Assembly: GCA_016124525.1 (NCBI GenBank) | Contig: WGNO01000016.1 | Location: 39,800 to 103,799, forward strand | Reading direction: 5' to 3' | Source of the DNA: Nostoc sp. RI_552 | GTDB lineage: Bacteria; Cyanobacteriota; Cyanobacteriia; Cyanobacteriales; Nostocaceae | Length of the DNA: 64,000 nt | Shown here: positions 39,050 through 47,500 of the stretch, one piece after another | How the letters are laid out: each line of letters starts with the position of its first letter | Numbering within the stretch: the first letter of the stretch is position 1 | Notes under the pieces: model-generated | Seen by the model: the letters and a program-made list of their open reading frames with translations, nothing else | Databases searched by the model: none | Told to the model about the DNA's origin: nothing | Program-made: the position numbers and the translations under genes

Positions 39050-39724
39050 ATGCTTCATCTCAGAAATTTAACTTATCATCCCACAGCCTGCCCGTCAGCG
39101 ATTCTCAAATCCATTAATCTAGAATTAGCACCCCAGCAGTTGGGTATGATTATTGGACCGAGTGGTTCTGGCAAAAGTACTTTGCTAGAAATTTTATCTG
39201 GACTAGCGGAACCAACTTCTGGTTCACTGTTCTGGCGGGAACAAGAACTGATATCTGAACAGTTACAACAGTTGGCTGGGTTAGTATTTCAGTTTCCAGA
39301 AAGGCACTTTTGCGGTGGTACGATTTTAGAAGAATTGCGTTTAGGGCATCCTGAACTAGGGTCAGATCGTGTTAGGGAAGCATTAAGCGAAGTGGGGTTA
39401 GAGCATTTATCCCTGTTTGCAGCACCTCACGCTTTGAGTGGTGGTCAGCAGCGACGTTTAGCCTTGGCGGTACAATTGATTCGTCAGCCCAATGTACTGT
39501 TATTAGATGAACCGACGGCGGGGTTAGATTGGTCAATGCGTCGCCAACTGGTGAGTTTATTGGCTAAACTGAAAAAACATTGGATGCTGTTGATTGTCAC
39601 TCACGATGCTGGGGATATGCTGGCTATGGCAGACCGATGTTGGACACTGAACCACGGTGAACTAAAATTAGTAGACTCGGCAATACTGAAAGAGAAAGTT
39701 CAAAAAGCTGGAACATCTGTGTGA
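39050..39724 (+). CDS. ABC transporter ATP-binding protein (ECF/NAP14-like)
   Basis: 224 residues with all ATPase motifs: Walker A GPSGSGKST (about 37-45), Q-loop LVFQFPERHFCGGTILEEL, signature LSGGQQRR, Walker B VLLLDEPTAGLD and switch VTHD. The Q-loop sequence (FQFPE) is like EcfA components and plant NAP14/ABCI11. No permease is adjacent, so partners must be elsewhere. ATG 39050. A run of TGACCAA-type repeats separates it from rsmG. Confidence 0.85.
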   Translation: MLHLRNLTYHPTACPSAILKSINLELAPQQLGMIIGPSGSGKSTLLEILSGLAEPTSGSLFWREQELISEQLQQLAGLVFQFPERHFCGGTILEELRLGHPELGSDRVREALSEVGLEHLSLFAAPHALSGGQQRRLALAVQLIRQPNVLLLDEPTAGLDWSMRRQLVSLLAKLKKHWMLLIVTHDAGDMLAMADRCWTLNHGELKLVDSAILKEKVQKAGTSV

Positions 39725-39771
39725 GAGCCTTTGCTGTTGACCAATGATCAATGACTAGTGACCAATGACCA

Positions 39772-40509
39772 ATGACTAACTTATTGCCGGAAATGGCAGA
39801 AACATGGCAACAAACCCTGAATTGGCAACCCAACCAACAACAGCAACAACAATTTCAGCAGTTGTATGAATTAATTTTAGAGGGTAATCGACAGTTAAAT
39901 TTAACTCGCATTACCGAACCGGAGGAGTTTTGGGAAAAACATTTGTGGGATTCGCTGCGAGGAATTACACCACAAAAGCAAATTATTCCATCCTTCTCAG
40001 GAAATGCTTCTGTAATTGATATTGGCACAGGTGCTGGTTTTCCCGGCGTACCTGTAGCGATAACTATGGGTAAATGTAAAATTACCCTAGTAGATTCAAC
40101 CCGTAAGAAAATTAATTTTATTAACGAAATATTGACTAAATTAACTGTTACCAATGCCAAAACTGTAATTGGGAGAGCCGAAGAAATAGGTCATCATCCC
40201 CAGCACCGGGAAAACTATGATGTGGCTTTAATTCGGGCCGTTGGTAGTGCTATTGTCTGTGCCGAATATACTCTACCATTACTTAAACATGGTGGTTTAG
40301 CTGTTATTTATCGTGGTAATTGGACAGAGGAAGAAACTAAATCTTTGCAAAATGCTGTGAAGAAACTCGGTGGTAAAATTTCTGCAATTGACGAATTTAT
40401 AACACCTTTAACTAACAGTATTCGTCATTGCTTATACTTGCAAAAAATCGTAAAAACTCCGGATAATTTTCCCCGTCCTGTTGGTATTCCTACTCAAAAG
40501 CCTTTGTAA
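39772..40509 (+). CDS. rsmG: 16S rRNA (guanine527-N7) methyltransferase RsmG
   Basis: 245 residues with SAM-binding motif VIDIGTGAGFPGVPVAI (about 81-97), the early NLTRITEPEEFWEKHLWDSL block and an acidic motif ITLVDSTRKKINF. It methylates G527 of 16S rRNA. Several starts are possible (ATG 39772 or 39793). The first ATG falls in a repeat tract (CCAATGACCAATGACTAAC), so initiation without a Shine-Dalgarno sequence is likely. Confidence 0.93.
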   Translation: MTNLLPEMAETWQQTLNWQPNQQQQQQFQQLYELILEGNRQLNLTRITEPEEFWEKHLWDSLRGITPQKQIIPSFSGNASVIDIGTGAGFPGVPVAITMGKCKITLVDSTRKKINFINEILTKLTVTNAKTVIGRAEEIGHHPQHRENYDVALIRAVGSAIVCAEYTLPLLKHGGLAVIYRGNWTEEETKSLQNAVKKLGGKISAIDEFITPLTNSIRHCLYLQKIVKTPDNFPRPVGIPTQKPL

Positions 40510-40626
40510 AAGCTCTTTTACATTGTTCACTGTTCCCTATTCTTTTTTGATGGCTTCGGTGGGGTAGCCATACAAAAGTGGGTACACTGTTGTTAAGGGA
40601 GTCAAAGAGGGTGGAGGTTAAGGAAA

Positions 40627-41028
40627 ATGACCTGGGAACCAACAGACCTCAGAAATAGGATTATACAAGGACGTTACGCAGATGCTCTGACTATTGTTGA
40701 CGAGTTAGAGGGGATGAGTAAACAAGCCATTCTGCGTAATATCCAATCTTATGTCAAGATTTTATTGATTTATCTCATTAAAAATCAAGTAGAACAAGGA
40801 TTAACAGCTTCGTGGGTCAGTTCTATCCGTTATTCAATCCGAGAAGTGAAAAAGTTGAATATTAAAGATAATAAAAAATCCTATTACATTAATCAAGATG
40901 AATGGGTAAATTTGATAAAGGAAGAAGTGATTGAAGATGCCATCGCTGATGCTAGTTTGGAAGTTATGAATGGTAAGTACAATCAATTTCAACTGGGTGA
41001 AATGATAGATAGAAATAAATTAATATAA
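40627..41028 (+). CDS. DUF29-like family protein
   Basis: 133 residues, helical: GMSKQAILRNIQSYVKILLIYLIKNQ, ASWVSSIRYSIREVKKLN and WVNLIKEEVIEDAIADASLEV. It resembles DUF29 proteins, common in cyanobacteria and of unknown function. Complete, ATG 40627. A hairpin terminator follows at 41137. A frame at 41037-41138 (DALQSLALTYAYSAKELPAIVVKTL) looks like the leftover end of another gene. Confidence 0.65.
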   Translation: MTWEPTDLRNRIIQGRYADALTIVDELEGMSKQAILRNIQSYVKILLIYLIKNQVEQGLTASWVSSIRYSIREVKKLNIKDNKKSYYINQDEWVNLIKEEVIEDAIADASLEVMNGKYNQFQLGEMIDRNKLI

Positions 41029-41136
41029 GATAAGATGCTTTGCAGTCTTTAGCCCTGACTTATGCCTATTCAGCCAAAGAATTACCTGCAATTGTGGTGA
41101 AAACCTTAACTCAGTTACCCGGGGGAGAAAATTGGC

Positions 41137-41162
41137 ATTAGGGGGGGAAACCCCACCCTAAT
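41137..41162 (-). terminator. GC-rich hairpin between the DUF29 and icd genes
   Basis: ATTAGGG-GGGG-AAA-CCCC-A-CCCTAAT (41137-41162) makes an 11-pair stem with one unpaired A, five bases past the icd stop. It could serve both converging transcripts. Confidence 0.75.
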
Positions 41163-41167
41163 CATAA

Positions 41168-42589
41168 TTAACTAAAATGTTGAATAATTGCGTCAGCAAA
41201 TTCAGAACATTTTAAAGCCTCCACTGGTGGTTCTAACAACCGGGCTAAATCGTATGTCACTTGACGGTTAGCGATCGCCTGTCCCAAACCTTGTTTAATT
41301 AGATCTGCCGCCTCTTGCCAACCCATAAATTCGAGCATCATCACACCAGATAAAATCACCGAACCGGGATTAACCCGATCCAACCCTGCGTGCTTAGGTG
41401 CAGTACCGTGGGTAGCTTCAAAAATGGCACAGGAATCGCCAATATTTGCCCCTGGACCCATTCCCAGACCGCCGACAATGGCCGCAGCAGCATCAGACAA
41501 GTAATCACCGTTCAAGTTCATCGTTGCCAGAATAGAATACTCATCGGGTCTGGTTTGGATTTGTTGAAAAATACTGTCAGCAATTCGGTCATTAACTATA
41601 GTTTTGTCTTTCCATTGGCCTTTACCGTGGGTTTCCCAAATTGAGTTGAGAACAGTTTGGACTTCCTGGACAATTTGCGCTTTTTTCTCTGATGTCAGGG
41701 AATCATAACCTGGGTCAACTTGACGGGCGTTTTCTTCTGGAGAAATATCAGGATTTTTTTCCTTATTACTTAAAATCCAAGACTCCCTTTCCGTAACGCA
41801 TTGTTGGCGAAATTCAGTAATAGCTAGTTCATAACCCCAATCACGGAAAGCGCCTTCAGTGTATTTCATAATGTTGCCCTTATGCACCAAGGTTACTTGT
41901 TGCTTGTGTTTAGGTAGCAACAAAGCGTGTTTAATAGCCCTGCGTACTAGACGCTGAGAACCAGTCTTGCTAATAGGCTTGATACCAATACCCGCATCCA
42001 GGGGAATTTGCTTCTTGCCGTGTTCTGGAGTAGATGGAATCAGTTCTTCATTAAGGATTTTAATCAAGCGATCGCCCACCTCACTACCTTGTCTCCACTC
42101 AATACCCAAATAAATATCTTCAGTATTTTCCCGATAGACAATTACATCCAGTTTTTCGGGATTTTTGTGGGGTGAGGGTGTCCCTGGATAATAACAGCAA
42201 GGACGCACACAGGCATATAAATCAAAAATTTGCCGTAGTGCTACATTGAGAGAACGAATCCCACCACCTACGGGAGTAGTCAAAGGTCCCTTAATTGCTA
42301 CACCATATTCTTTAATTGCCGTTAAAGTGTCTTGAGGTAAATACTGATATGTACCGTATAAATCACAAGCTTCATCACCAGCGTAAACCTTAAACCAACT
42401 AATTTCACGCCGACCTTGGTATGCCTTAGCCACCGCAGCATCTAGCACCTTTTGGGTAGCAGGCCAGATATCTATACCCGTACCATCGCCCCGAATAAAG
42501 GGGATAATTGGATTGTCAGGGACAATAGGTTCACCACTTTTAAAGGTGATTTTTGTTCCGGTTGTGGGGGGGATAATCTTGTCGTACAT
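41168..42589 (-). CDS. icd: NADP-dependent isocitrate dehydrogenase
   Basis: Produces 2-oxoglutarate, the carbon skeleton for ammonium assimilation and the signal read by NtcA. 473 residues, the length of the cyanobacterial enzyme. Motifs: [13 protein letters not shown], substrate-binding [23 protein letters not shown] with the catalytic-region [14 protein letters not shown], and the metal-binding [27 protein letters not shown] with the HGTAPKHAG block. ATG 42589. The divergent gap to gun4 shows no perfect GTAN8TAC NtcA site. Confidence 0.96.
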   Translation of the reverse strand: MYDKIIPPTTGTKITFKSGEPIVPDNPIIPFIRGDGTGIDIWPATQKVLDAAVAKAYQGRREISWFKVYAGDEACDLYGTYQYLPQDTLTAIKEYGVAIKGPLTTPVGGGIRSLNVALRQIFDLYACVRPCCYYPGTPSPHKNPEKLDVIVYRENTEDIYLGIEWRQGSEVGDRLIKILNEELIPSTPEHGKKQIPLDAGIGIKPISKTGSQRLVRRAIKHALLLPKHKQQVTLVHKGNIMKYTEGAFRDWGYELAITEFRQQCVTERESWILSNKEKNPDISPEENARQVDPGYDSLTSEKKAQIVQEVQTVLNSIWETHGKGQWKDKTIVNDRIADSIFQQIQTRPDEYSILATMNLNGDYLSDAAAAIVGGLGMGPGANIGDSCAIFEATHGTAPKHAGLDRVNPGSVILSGVMMLEFMGWQEAADLIKQGLGQAIANRQVTYDLARLLEPPVEALKCSEFADAIIQHFS

Positions 42590-42893
42590 ACTTCAAACAC
42601 TCCTAAACGATATGCTGCAAGGACAAAAATTTTGCTTTCACAAACTTGCAGAATTTGCTATGTCTTTTGTTCACCAAATCACGAGGCGCAGATTTTCCCC
42701 TTATTTCCCTTGTACTGTATTTGGGACTAAGCTGTGGGATGAGAGCGAAAGTATTGCAATTTTGTACGATTGCCTTCGGTACTGCGCTCCGCGCAGTCAA
42801 AAATAGTAAACTACTTTTCGCTATTAGTCCTTCACTTAGAAGAACAATCAATAGCCAATCGCCTTTTCACTGAACGCTAACACGAGTAATGGC
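42590..42893. other. Divergent icd/gun4 gap with a GC palindrome
   Basis: 304 bases that should hold both promoters. The only structure seen is ACTGCGC-TCC-GCGCAGT (42781-42797), of the small GC palindrome type repeated in Nostocales. No consensus NtcA site was found by eye. Confidence 0.6.
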
Positions 42894-43622
42894 ATGACAG
42901 ACCCAATGATTTTATCAGGCACTGCTAATGACATCGACTTTCTTCGACAATCGTTAATCGCTGGGTCTATTCAAATCCAACAAGAGATTATCCCACAGTT
43001 AGCTAACTTGGGTAACGAAGGTTTAGATGTATTAATGGAATTTTTACAGCAACAACAGGATTGCCCAGCCACTTGGATCCATGGCAAAGTTTACCAATTC
43101 CTGTACAACTCTGATGCACCTCAAGTCAAAGAATTTCTACTTTCCCGTTATCCTGAAGGAATTGTACCTCTAAAATCAGAATCGGGGATAAAATACAATT
43201 CCTTGCAAGAGCTACTTGCCATTCAAGACTTCCAAGCAGCGGATCGTGTGACCGTGCAAAAGCTGTGTGAACTAGCAGGACCAGCGGCGGTACAAAGGAA
43301 ATGGTTGTATTTTACTGAGGTAGAAAATGCCCCCATTCTTGACCTGCAAACTATTAACAATCTGTGGCTAGTCCACTCGGAAGGTAAATTTAGTTTTTCG
43401 GTGCAACGAGAAATTTGGTTAAGTGTAGGCAAAAACTGGGAGAACTTATGGCCGAAAATTGGCTGGAAAAGTGGTAATAACTGGACGCGATATCCCCATC
43501 AGTTTACTTGGGATTTAAGCGCCCCTAGAGGTCACTTACCGCTGTCGAATCAATTGCGAGGCGTGCGGGTTATGGCTGCCTTATTGTCCCATCCAGCTTG
43601 GTGTAATAGCAACAAAAAATGA
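42894..43622 (+). CDS. gun4: GUN4 domain protein, porphyrin-binding activator of Mg-chelatase
   Basis: 242 residues. N-terminal helical bundle (about 1-85), then the GUN4 domain: SLQELLAIQDFQAADRVTVQKLCELAGPAAVQRKWLYFTEVENAP, LWLVHSEGKFSFSVQREIW and a porphyrin-cup end NWTRYPHQFTWDLSAPRGHLPLSNQLRG. GUN4 binds protoporphyrin IX and its Mg form and stimulates ChlH, controlling chlorophyll synthesis. The domain order matches cyanobacterial Gun4 (Sll0558). Confidence 0.95.
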   Translation: MTDPMILSGTANDIDFLRQSLIAGSIQIQQEIIPQLANLGNEGLDVLMEFLQQQQDCPATWIHGKVYQFLYNSDAPQVKEFLLSRYPEGIVPLKSESGIKYNSLQELLAIQDFQAADRVTVQKLCELAGPAAVQRKWLYFTEVENAPILDLQTINNLWLVHSEGKFSFSVQREIWLSVGKNWENLWPKIGWKSGNNWTRYPHQFTWDLSAPRGHLPLSNQLRGVRVMAALLSHPAWCNSNKK

Positions 43623-43722
43623 TAAATATTACCCCAACGGAATTTTAACTCATTATCTAGTTCACTGTTCACTGTGCCCTACTCCCTACTTCTTGTTCCC
43701 CGTTCTTTATTAAAATTGACCC

Positions 43723-44832
43723 ATGGCAAGAGTTTACTTAGAAGAGATTAAGCGTAAATTTAACAATGTCACTGCTATCGAAGACATTACCTTTGAAATC
43801 CCTGATGGAGAATTTTGGGTTTTAGTGGGCCCGTCAGGTTGTGGTAAGTCTACAATTTTACGAACCATTGCGGGGTTGGAGTCTGCTACATCGGGTAATC
43901 TATTCATCGGCGATCGCTTGGTCAATAATATACCCGCCAGACAGCGTGACATAGCGATGGTATTCCAGAACTATGCCCTTTATCCCCACATGACGGTGGC
44001 GCAAAACATCGCCTTTGGCTTAAAAATGCGGAAAGTTGACCCGAAGATTATTCAAGAACGAGTGGTGAATGTAGCGCGATCGCTTTCCCTAGAAAATCTA
44101 CTAGATCGCAAACCCAAACAACTTTCCGGGGGACAGCAACAAAGGGTAGCATTGGGAAGAGCCATCGCCCGGGAACCACAAGTATTTTTACTTGATGAAC
44201 CTTTATCTAATTTAGATGCTCAGTTAAGGGATGATACCAGAGCAGAGTTGAAACAGTTACATCAACAATTGGGGATTACAACGATCTACGTCACCCACGA
44301 TCAAGTTGAGGCCATGACTTTAGCTGATCAGATTGTTGTTCTAGATCGGGGTAGGATTCAGCAAATTGGTGATCCTCAAAGTATTTATGCCCTTCCCGCT
44401 AACCAAATGGTAGCAACTTTTCTGGGTAATCCCCCCATGAATATTTTGCCTGGGGTCTACAAAAATGATGTTTTTGATGTGAGTGGACAGTCATTACCAG
44501 TTCCAGCAGTTGTGAGGGAAAAGGTGCAGCTACGCCAAGGTCAGAGTTTTGATTTAGGGATTCGTCCTGAACATATTTATATTAACGAACCAGGAAATGG
44601 CCAAGCAGCAGAAGTTGTTAACTCAGCATTGTTAGTAGTTGAGGTGAAGGTAGTAGAACCTTTGGGTCGGGAAAATTTGATTCGTGCGAGTTTACCTGGT
44701 TCCATGGCGTTCCTAAATATTCAGACAGCTAGTGATATTCGTCCCCGTCCAGGCTATCCCTTGTCTTTACAATTAGATTTAAGTCAATTGTTTGTCTTTG
44801 ATACTGCTGGTAATAGAATATCGCCAACTTAG
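43723..44832 (+). CDS. UgpC/MalK-type ABC transporter ATPase
   Basis: 369 residues: ATPase with Walker A GPSGCGKST (about 36-44), signature LSGGQQQRVALGRAIAREP, Walker B VFLLDEPLSNLDA and VTHDQVEAM, followed by a C-terminal TOBE/regulatory part (LGIRPEHIY). This is the CUT1 sugar-importer ATPase type; in cyanobacteria one such ATPase often serves several sugar permeases. No permease or binding protein is adjacent. Confidence 0.9.
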   Translation: MARVYLEEIKRKFNNVTAIEDITFEIPDGEFWVLVGPSGCGKSTILRTIAGLESATSGNLFIGDRLVNNIPARQRDIAMVFQNYALYPHMTVAQNIAFGLKMRKVDPKIIQERVVNVARSLSLENLLDRKPKQLSGGQQQRVALGRAIAREPQVFLLDEPLSNLDAQLRDDTRAELKQLHQQLGITTIYVTHDQVEAMTLADQIVVLDRGRIQQIGDPQSIYALPANQMVATFLGNPPMNILPGVYKNDVFDVSGQSLPVPAVVREKVQLRQGQSFDLGIRPEHIYINEPGNGQAAEVVNSALLVVEVKVVEPLGRENLIRASLPGSMAFLNIQTASDIRPRPGYPLSLQLDLSQLFVFDTAGNRISPT

Positions 44833-44856
44833 TCCCCCTCACCTGGCTGGAAAAAT

Positions 44857-45741
44857 TTATCTAGAGACAATCTTAAAACCTGTAGCATTGAGAATTTCCT
44901 TGTCCCCCTCATTGACAATAAGGGTGGGAGAAGCATTTCCATCTTCGGTAATAGGTTGTGACAAAATGTATCTATAATCTCCATTTACCCAACCAGTCAC
45001 ACATTTACCATCACGACAGCTAACTTTACCACCTGTTAAGTTAATACAATTGCCTTGAGCATCACATCCTTTATAGGTGAGATTTCCGGTGTTGTTCACT
45101 CCTGACCAAGAGTTTCTATTACCGATGGTGATTGTCCACTTACCATTATTAAATGTTTGTGAATCACTGGCTTGAGGTTTAGTTAGTGATTTGTCCGCTA
45201 TAATTTCCATTTGGGAAATTATAGATTCTCGGCGAGTTTTGCCACAAGGTTCAATACTCTGGCAATCATTTAATGATGCAATTTCATAAGAGACGCGTAC
45301 TTTCCGATTTAAATATTTTTCTGCTTCTGCACAAATTTCAAAGGAAGCACCTAAGGGGTGTTCTTTTCTCTGTTCATCTACTATTGTGGCGTAGCAAATA
45401 ATATCCCCGATGACTAATTCTTTAACTGTGCCAATTTTTGGTTGAGTTTTATTGGTGTTAGCTTGATTATTGCTCGCAGTTGTGTTTGCTGCACCCTTGC
45501 CAATTTTTGGTTGAGTTTTATTGGTGTTAGCTTGATTATTGCTCGCAGTTGTGTTTGCTACACCCTTAGTTTCATCGGTTGCTATGGAAATCTCTGGTGA
45601 AGATTCCCCTAGAGTTGTTTCAACAGGATCATTTTTACTATTATTTTTAGTTTCATTGACAGGCTTATTGGGGGAATTACCACAACTTGTGATCAAGATT
45701 GAGGAAATAATTAATGCAATTGCGGCAATTAACTTGTTCAT
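44857..45741 (-). CDS. Uncharacterised lipoprotein with duplicated linker
   Basis: 294 residues. Signal MNKLIAAIALIISSILITSCG with lipobox ITSC at 17-20, so lipid-anchored. A low-complexity linker carries a 23-residue unit twice (ANTTASNNQANTNKTQPKIG core), encoded by a 69-base tandem duplication. The C-terminal domain (about 110-294) has eight Cys in CxxxxxC-like spacing (DIICYAT, FEICAEA, NDCQSIEPCGK, GCDAQGNC, SCRDGKC) and may be disulfide-stabilised. Not recognised. It converges with the UgpC-type gene. ATG 45741. Confidence 0.7.
   Translation of the reverse strand: MNKLIAAIALIISSILITSCGNSPNKPVNETKNNSKNDPVETTLGESSPEISIATDETKGVANTTASNNQANTNKTQPKIGKGAANTTASNNQANTNKTQPKIGTVKELVIGDIICYATIVDEQRKEHPLGASFEICAEAEKYLNRKVRVSYEIASLNDCQSIEPCGKTRRESIISQMEIIADKSLTKPQASDSQTFNNGKWTITIGNRNSWSGVNNTGNLTYKGCDAQGNCINLTGGKVSCRDGKCVTGWVNGDYRYILSQPITEDGNASPTLIVNEGDKEILNATGFKIVSR
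45430..45567. repeat. 69-base tandem duplication inside the lipoprotein gene
   Basis: Copies at 45430-45498 and 45499-45567 differ at one base only (G at 45491, A at 45560). Length is a multiple of three; the frame is preserved. Confidence 0.95.
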
Positions 45742-45845
45742 ATATTTTATACTTTTTCAGATTGTAGTAGATATTATTTAATATCTACTATCCATGTACC
45801 CTAAGCAAGGGTAATTTCCAAAACAGCTAAATTTTCTCCAGGTGA

Positions 45846-46229
45846 GTACATGAAGGCAACGCAGTTTTATTACTTAACCATCCCTTGGTTTTTATACCTA
45901 AATGCGGGAAAAAAGTTCTTACCAAAGCAATAGCTGAAGGACTAAAGCAAATTATCTGTGATATTTGCAACAAGAATACACAGGGAATTATGGCCATGGA
46001 AGTTATGCCAGACGATATACATCTTATTAAGGTTATTAACGCCAAACCCACCCATAATCCATGTCAAATCATGAACAGAGTCAAAGGGAGAGTATGTCAT
46101 TTCCCCAGAACAGAATTTCCTGAGGTGCTAAAACTTCCTACTTTGTGGACTCCTAGTTATTTTGTTACCACAGCTAATAATATTTGTACAGAAACAGTTA
46201 AACCCTAGGTTGCTCAACAAAAGGAATAG
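45846..46229 (+). pseudogene. tnpA: Dead IS200/IS605 TnpA (HUH Y1 transposase)
   Basis: The frame reads GNAVLLLNHPLVFIPKCGKKVLTKAI, then MAMEVMPDDIHLI, NRVKGRV and LWTPSYFVTTANNICTETVKP, clearly a Y1 TnpA. The first His of the HUH motif is Asp (DDIHLI where DHIHLI is usual). A TAG at 46206-46208 stands exactly where the catalytic Tyr codon is expected, after ETVK; the frame then continues VAQQKE to TAG at 46227. A start codon is also missing: the frame opens after TGA at 45843-45845. So the copy cannot cut DNA. Confidence 0.85.
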
Positions 46230-46399
46230 GCAAAATAACTGAACCGTAAATGCCTCCACTAGCTTTTATCCCTTGGCTGAAGAACAGCTAAAAAATTCCC
46301 CCGGCCTCAAAACTTAACCTCAAGAATTTTCAGCCTATTTTCTTATAAAGCTTATGAGTAATTAGTTTTTCAGCATATCAAACCAGATTTTTATAGTTT

Positions 46400-47443
46400 T
46401 TATATAATTGGCTGAAACTGAAATTTTGCCAACTCACTAGGAAGAAATGCCCCATTTTCGGTAATTATAGCTGTAATTAACTCAGCGGGGGTAACATCAA
46501 AAGCGGGATTGTAAAAATCAACACCTGAAGGTGTCAGTATAGTTTCGCCTAATTGGTATATTTCTGCTGGGTTGCGTTCTTCAATAGGAATTTGACTACC
46601 ATCAGCCAGGGCAAAATCCACAGTAGAAAAAGGAGCCGCAACAAAGAAAGGGATATGATGGGCTTTAGCCGCGATGGCTACACTGTAAGTACCAATTTTG
46701 TTAGCAGTATCACCATTGGCGGTAATGCGGTCAGCACCGACAACCACAGCATCAATTAAACCCTGTTTCATACAATGAGCTGCCATACTATCAGTAATTA
46801 CCGTTACGGGAATACCTTCTTGAACACATTCCCAAGCGGTGAGTTTTGCCCCTTGCAAGCGGGGGCGAGTTTCGTCGGCGAATAAACGTTCTAAACGTCC
46901 TTCTCCCCAAGCAGAACGGACAACACCCAGGGCTGTACCGTAGCCAGCCGTAGCTAAAGCTCCAGCATTGCAGTGAGTGAGAATTTTCAGCTTTTCGGGG
47001 GTGGTGGGTAATGCTGCCAAACCATGATTGCCAATAGCATAACAGGTTTGTAAATCTTCAACATTAATGGCTTGGGCTGTTTGCCAAAGGTTTTGTTTGA
47101 TATTTTCCACAGTTCCCAGAGTTTCGTAGGCAGTTTTCATCATCCGGCTAATTGCCCAAAATAAATTCACCGCTGTCGGACGAGTGGAACGCAATAACTC
47201 GGCAACTTTTTCTAAGCGTTCTAAGAACTCATGGTGATTATTCGTCTCAATTTCTCTCGCACCAAGATACATACCATAGGCCGCAGCGACACCAATAGCT
47301 GGCGCACCTCGGACAATCATAGTTTTAATGGCCTGTGCCATGTCTTCACTGCGGTGAATTTGCACGACACTATACTCGTTGGGTAAGCGAGTTTGGTCAA
47401 TTAGGGAAACAGAGTCGTTTTGCCAAATAACGGGGTAAAGCAT
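46400..47443 (-). CDS. mtnA: S-methyl-5-thioribose-1-phosphate isomerase
   Basis: Isomerises MTR-1-P to MTRu-1-P in the methionine salvage pathway. 347 residues from ATG 47443 (the frame is open 8 codons further, but [21 protein letters not shown] is a natural start). Motifs: [15 protein letters not shown], catalytic Cys in [20 protein letters not shown], catalytic Asp in [20 protein letters not shown], and [12 protein letters not shown]. No other salvage gene is adjacent. Confidence 0.93.
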   Translation of the reverse strand: MLYPVIWQNDSVSLIDQTRLPNEYSVVQIHRSEDMAQAIKTMIVRGAPAIGVAAAYGMYLGAREIETNNHHEFLERLEKVAELLRSTRPTAVNLFWAISRMMKTAYETLGTVENIKQNLWQTAQAINVEDLQTCYAIGNHGLAALPTTPEKLKILTHCNAGALATAGYGTALGVVRSAWGEGRLERLFADETRPRLQGAKLTAWECVQEGIPVTVITDSMAAHCMKQGLIDAVVVGADRITANGDTANKIGTYSVAIAAKAHHIPFFVAAPFSTVDFALADGSQIPIEERNPAEIYQLGETILTPSGVDFYNPAFDVTPAELITAIITENGAFLPSELAKFQFQPII

Positions 47444-47500
47444 CAGAAAAATGAAGAAGATTGTCAAGATAAAAAATTGTATAACTCATTGTCCCATCCC

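Noticed and set aside
42590..42893. NtcA site for icd
   Set aside because: icd is NtcA-regulated in some cyanobacteria, but no GTA-N8-TAC was found here; GTATTGCAATTTTGTAC has eleven, not eight, bases between the halves.
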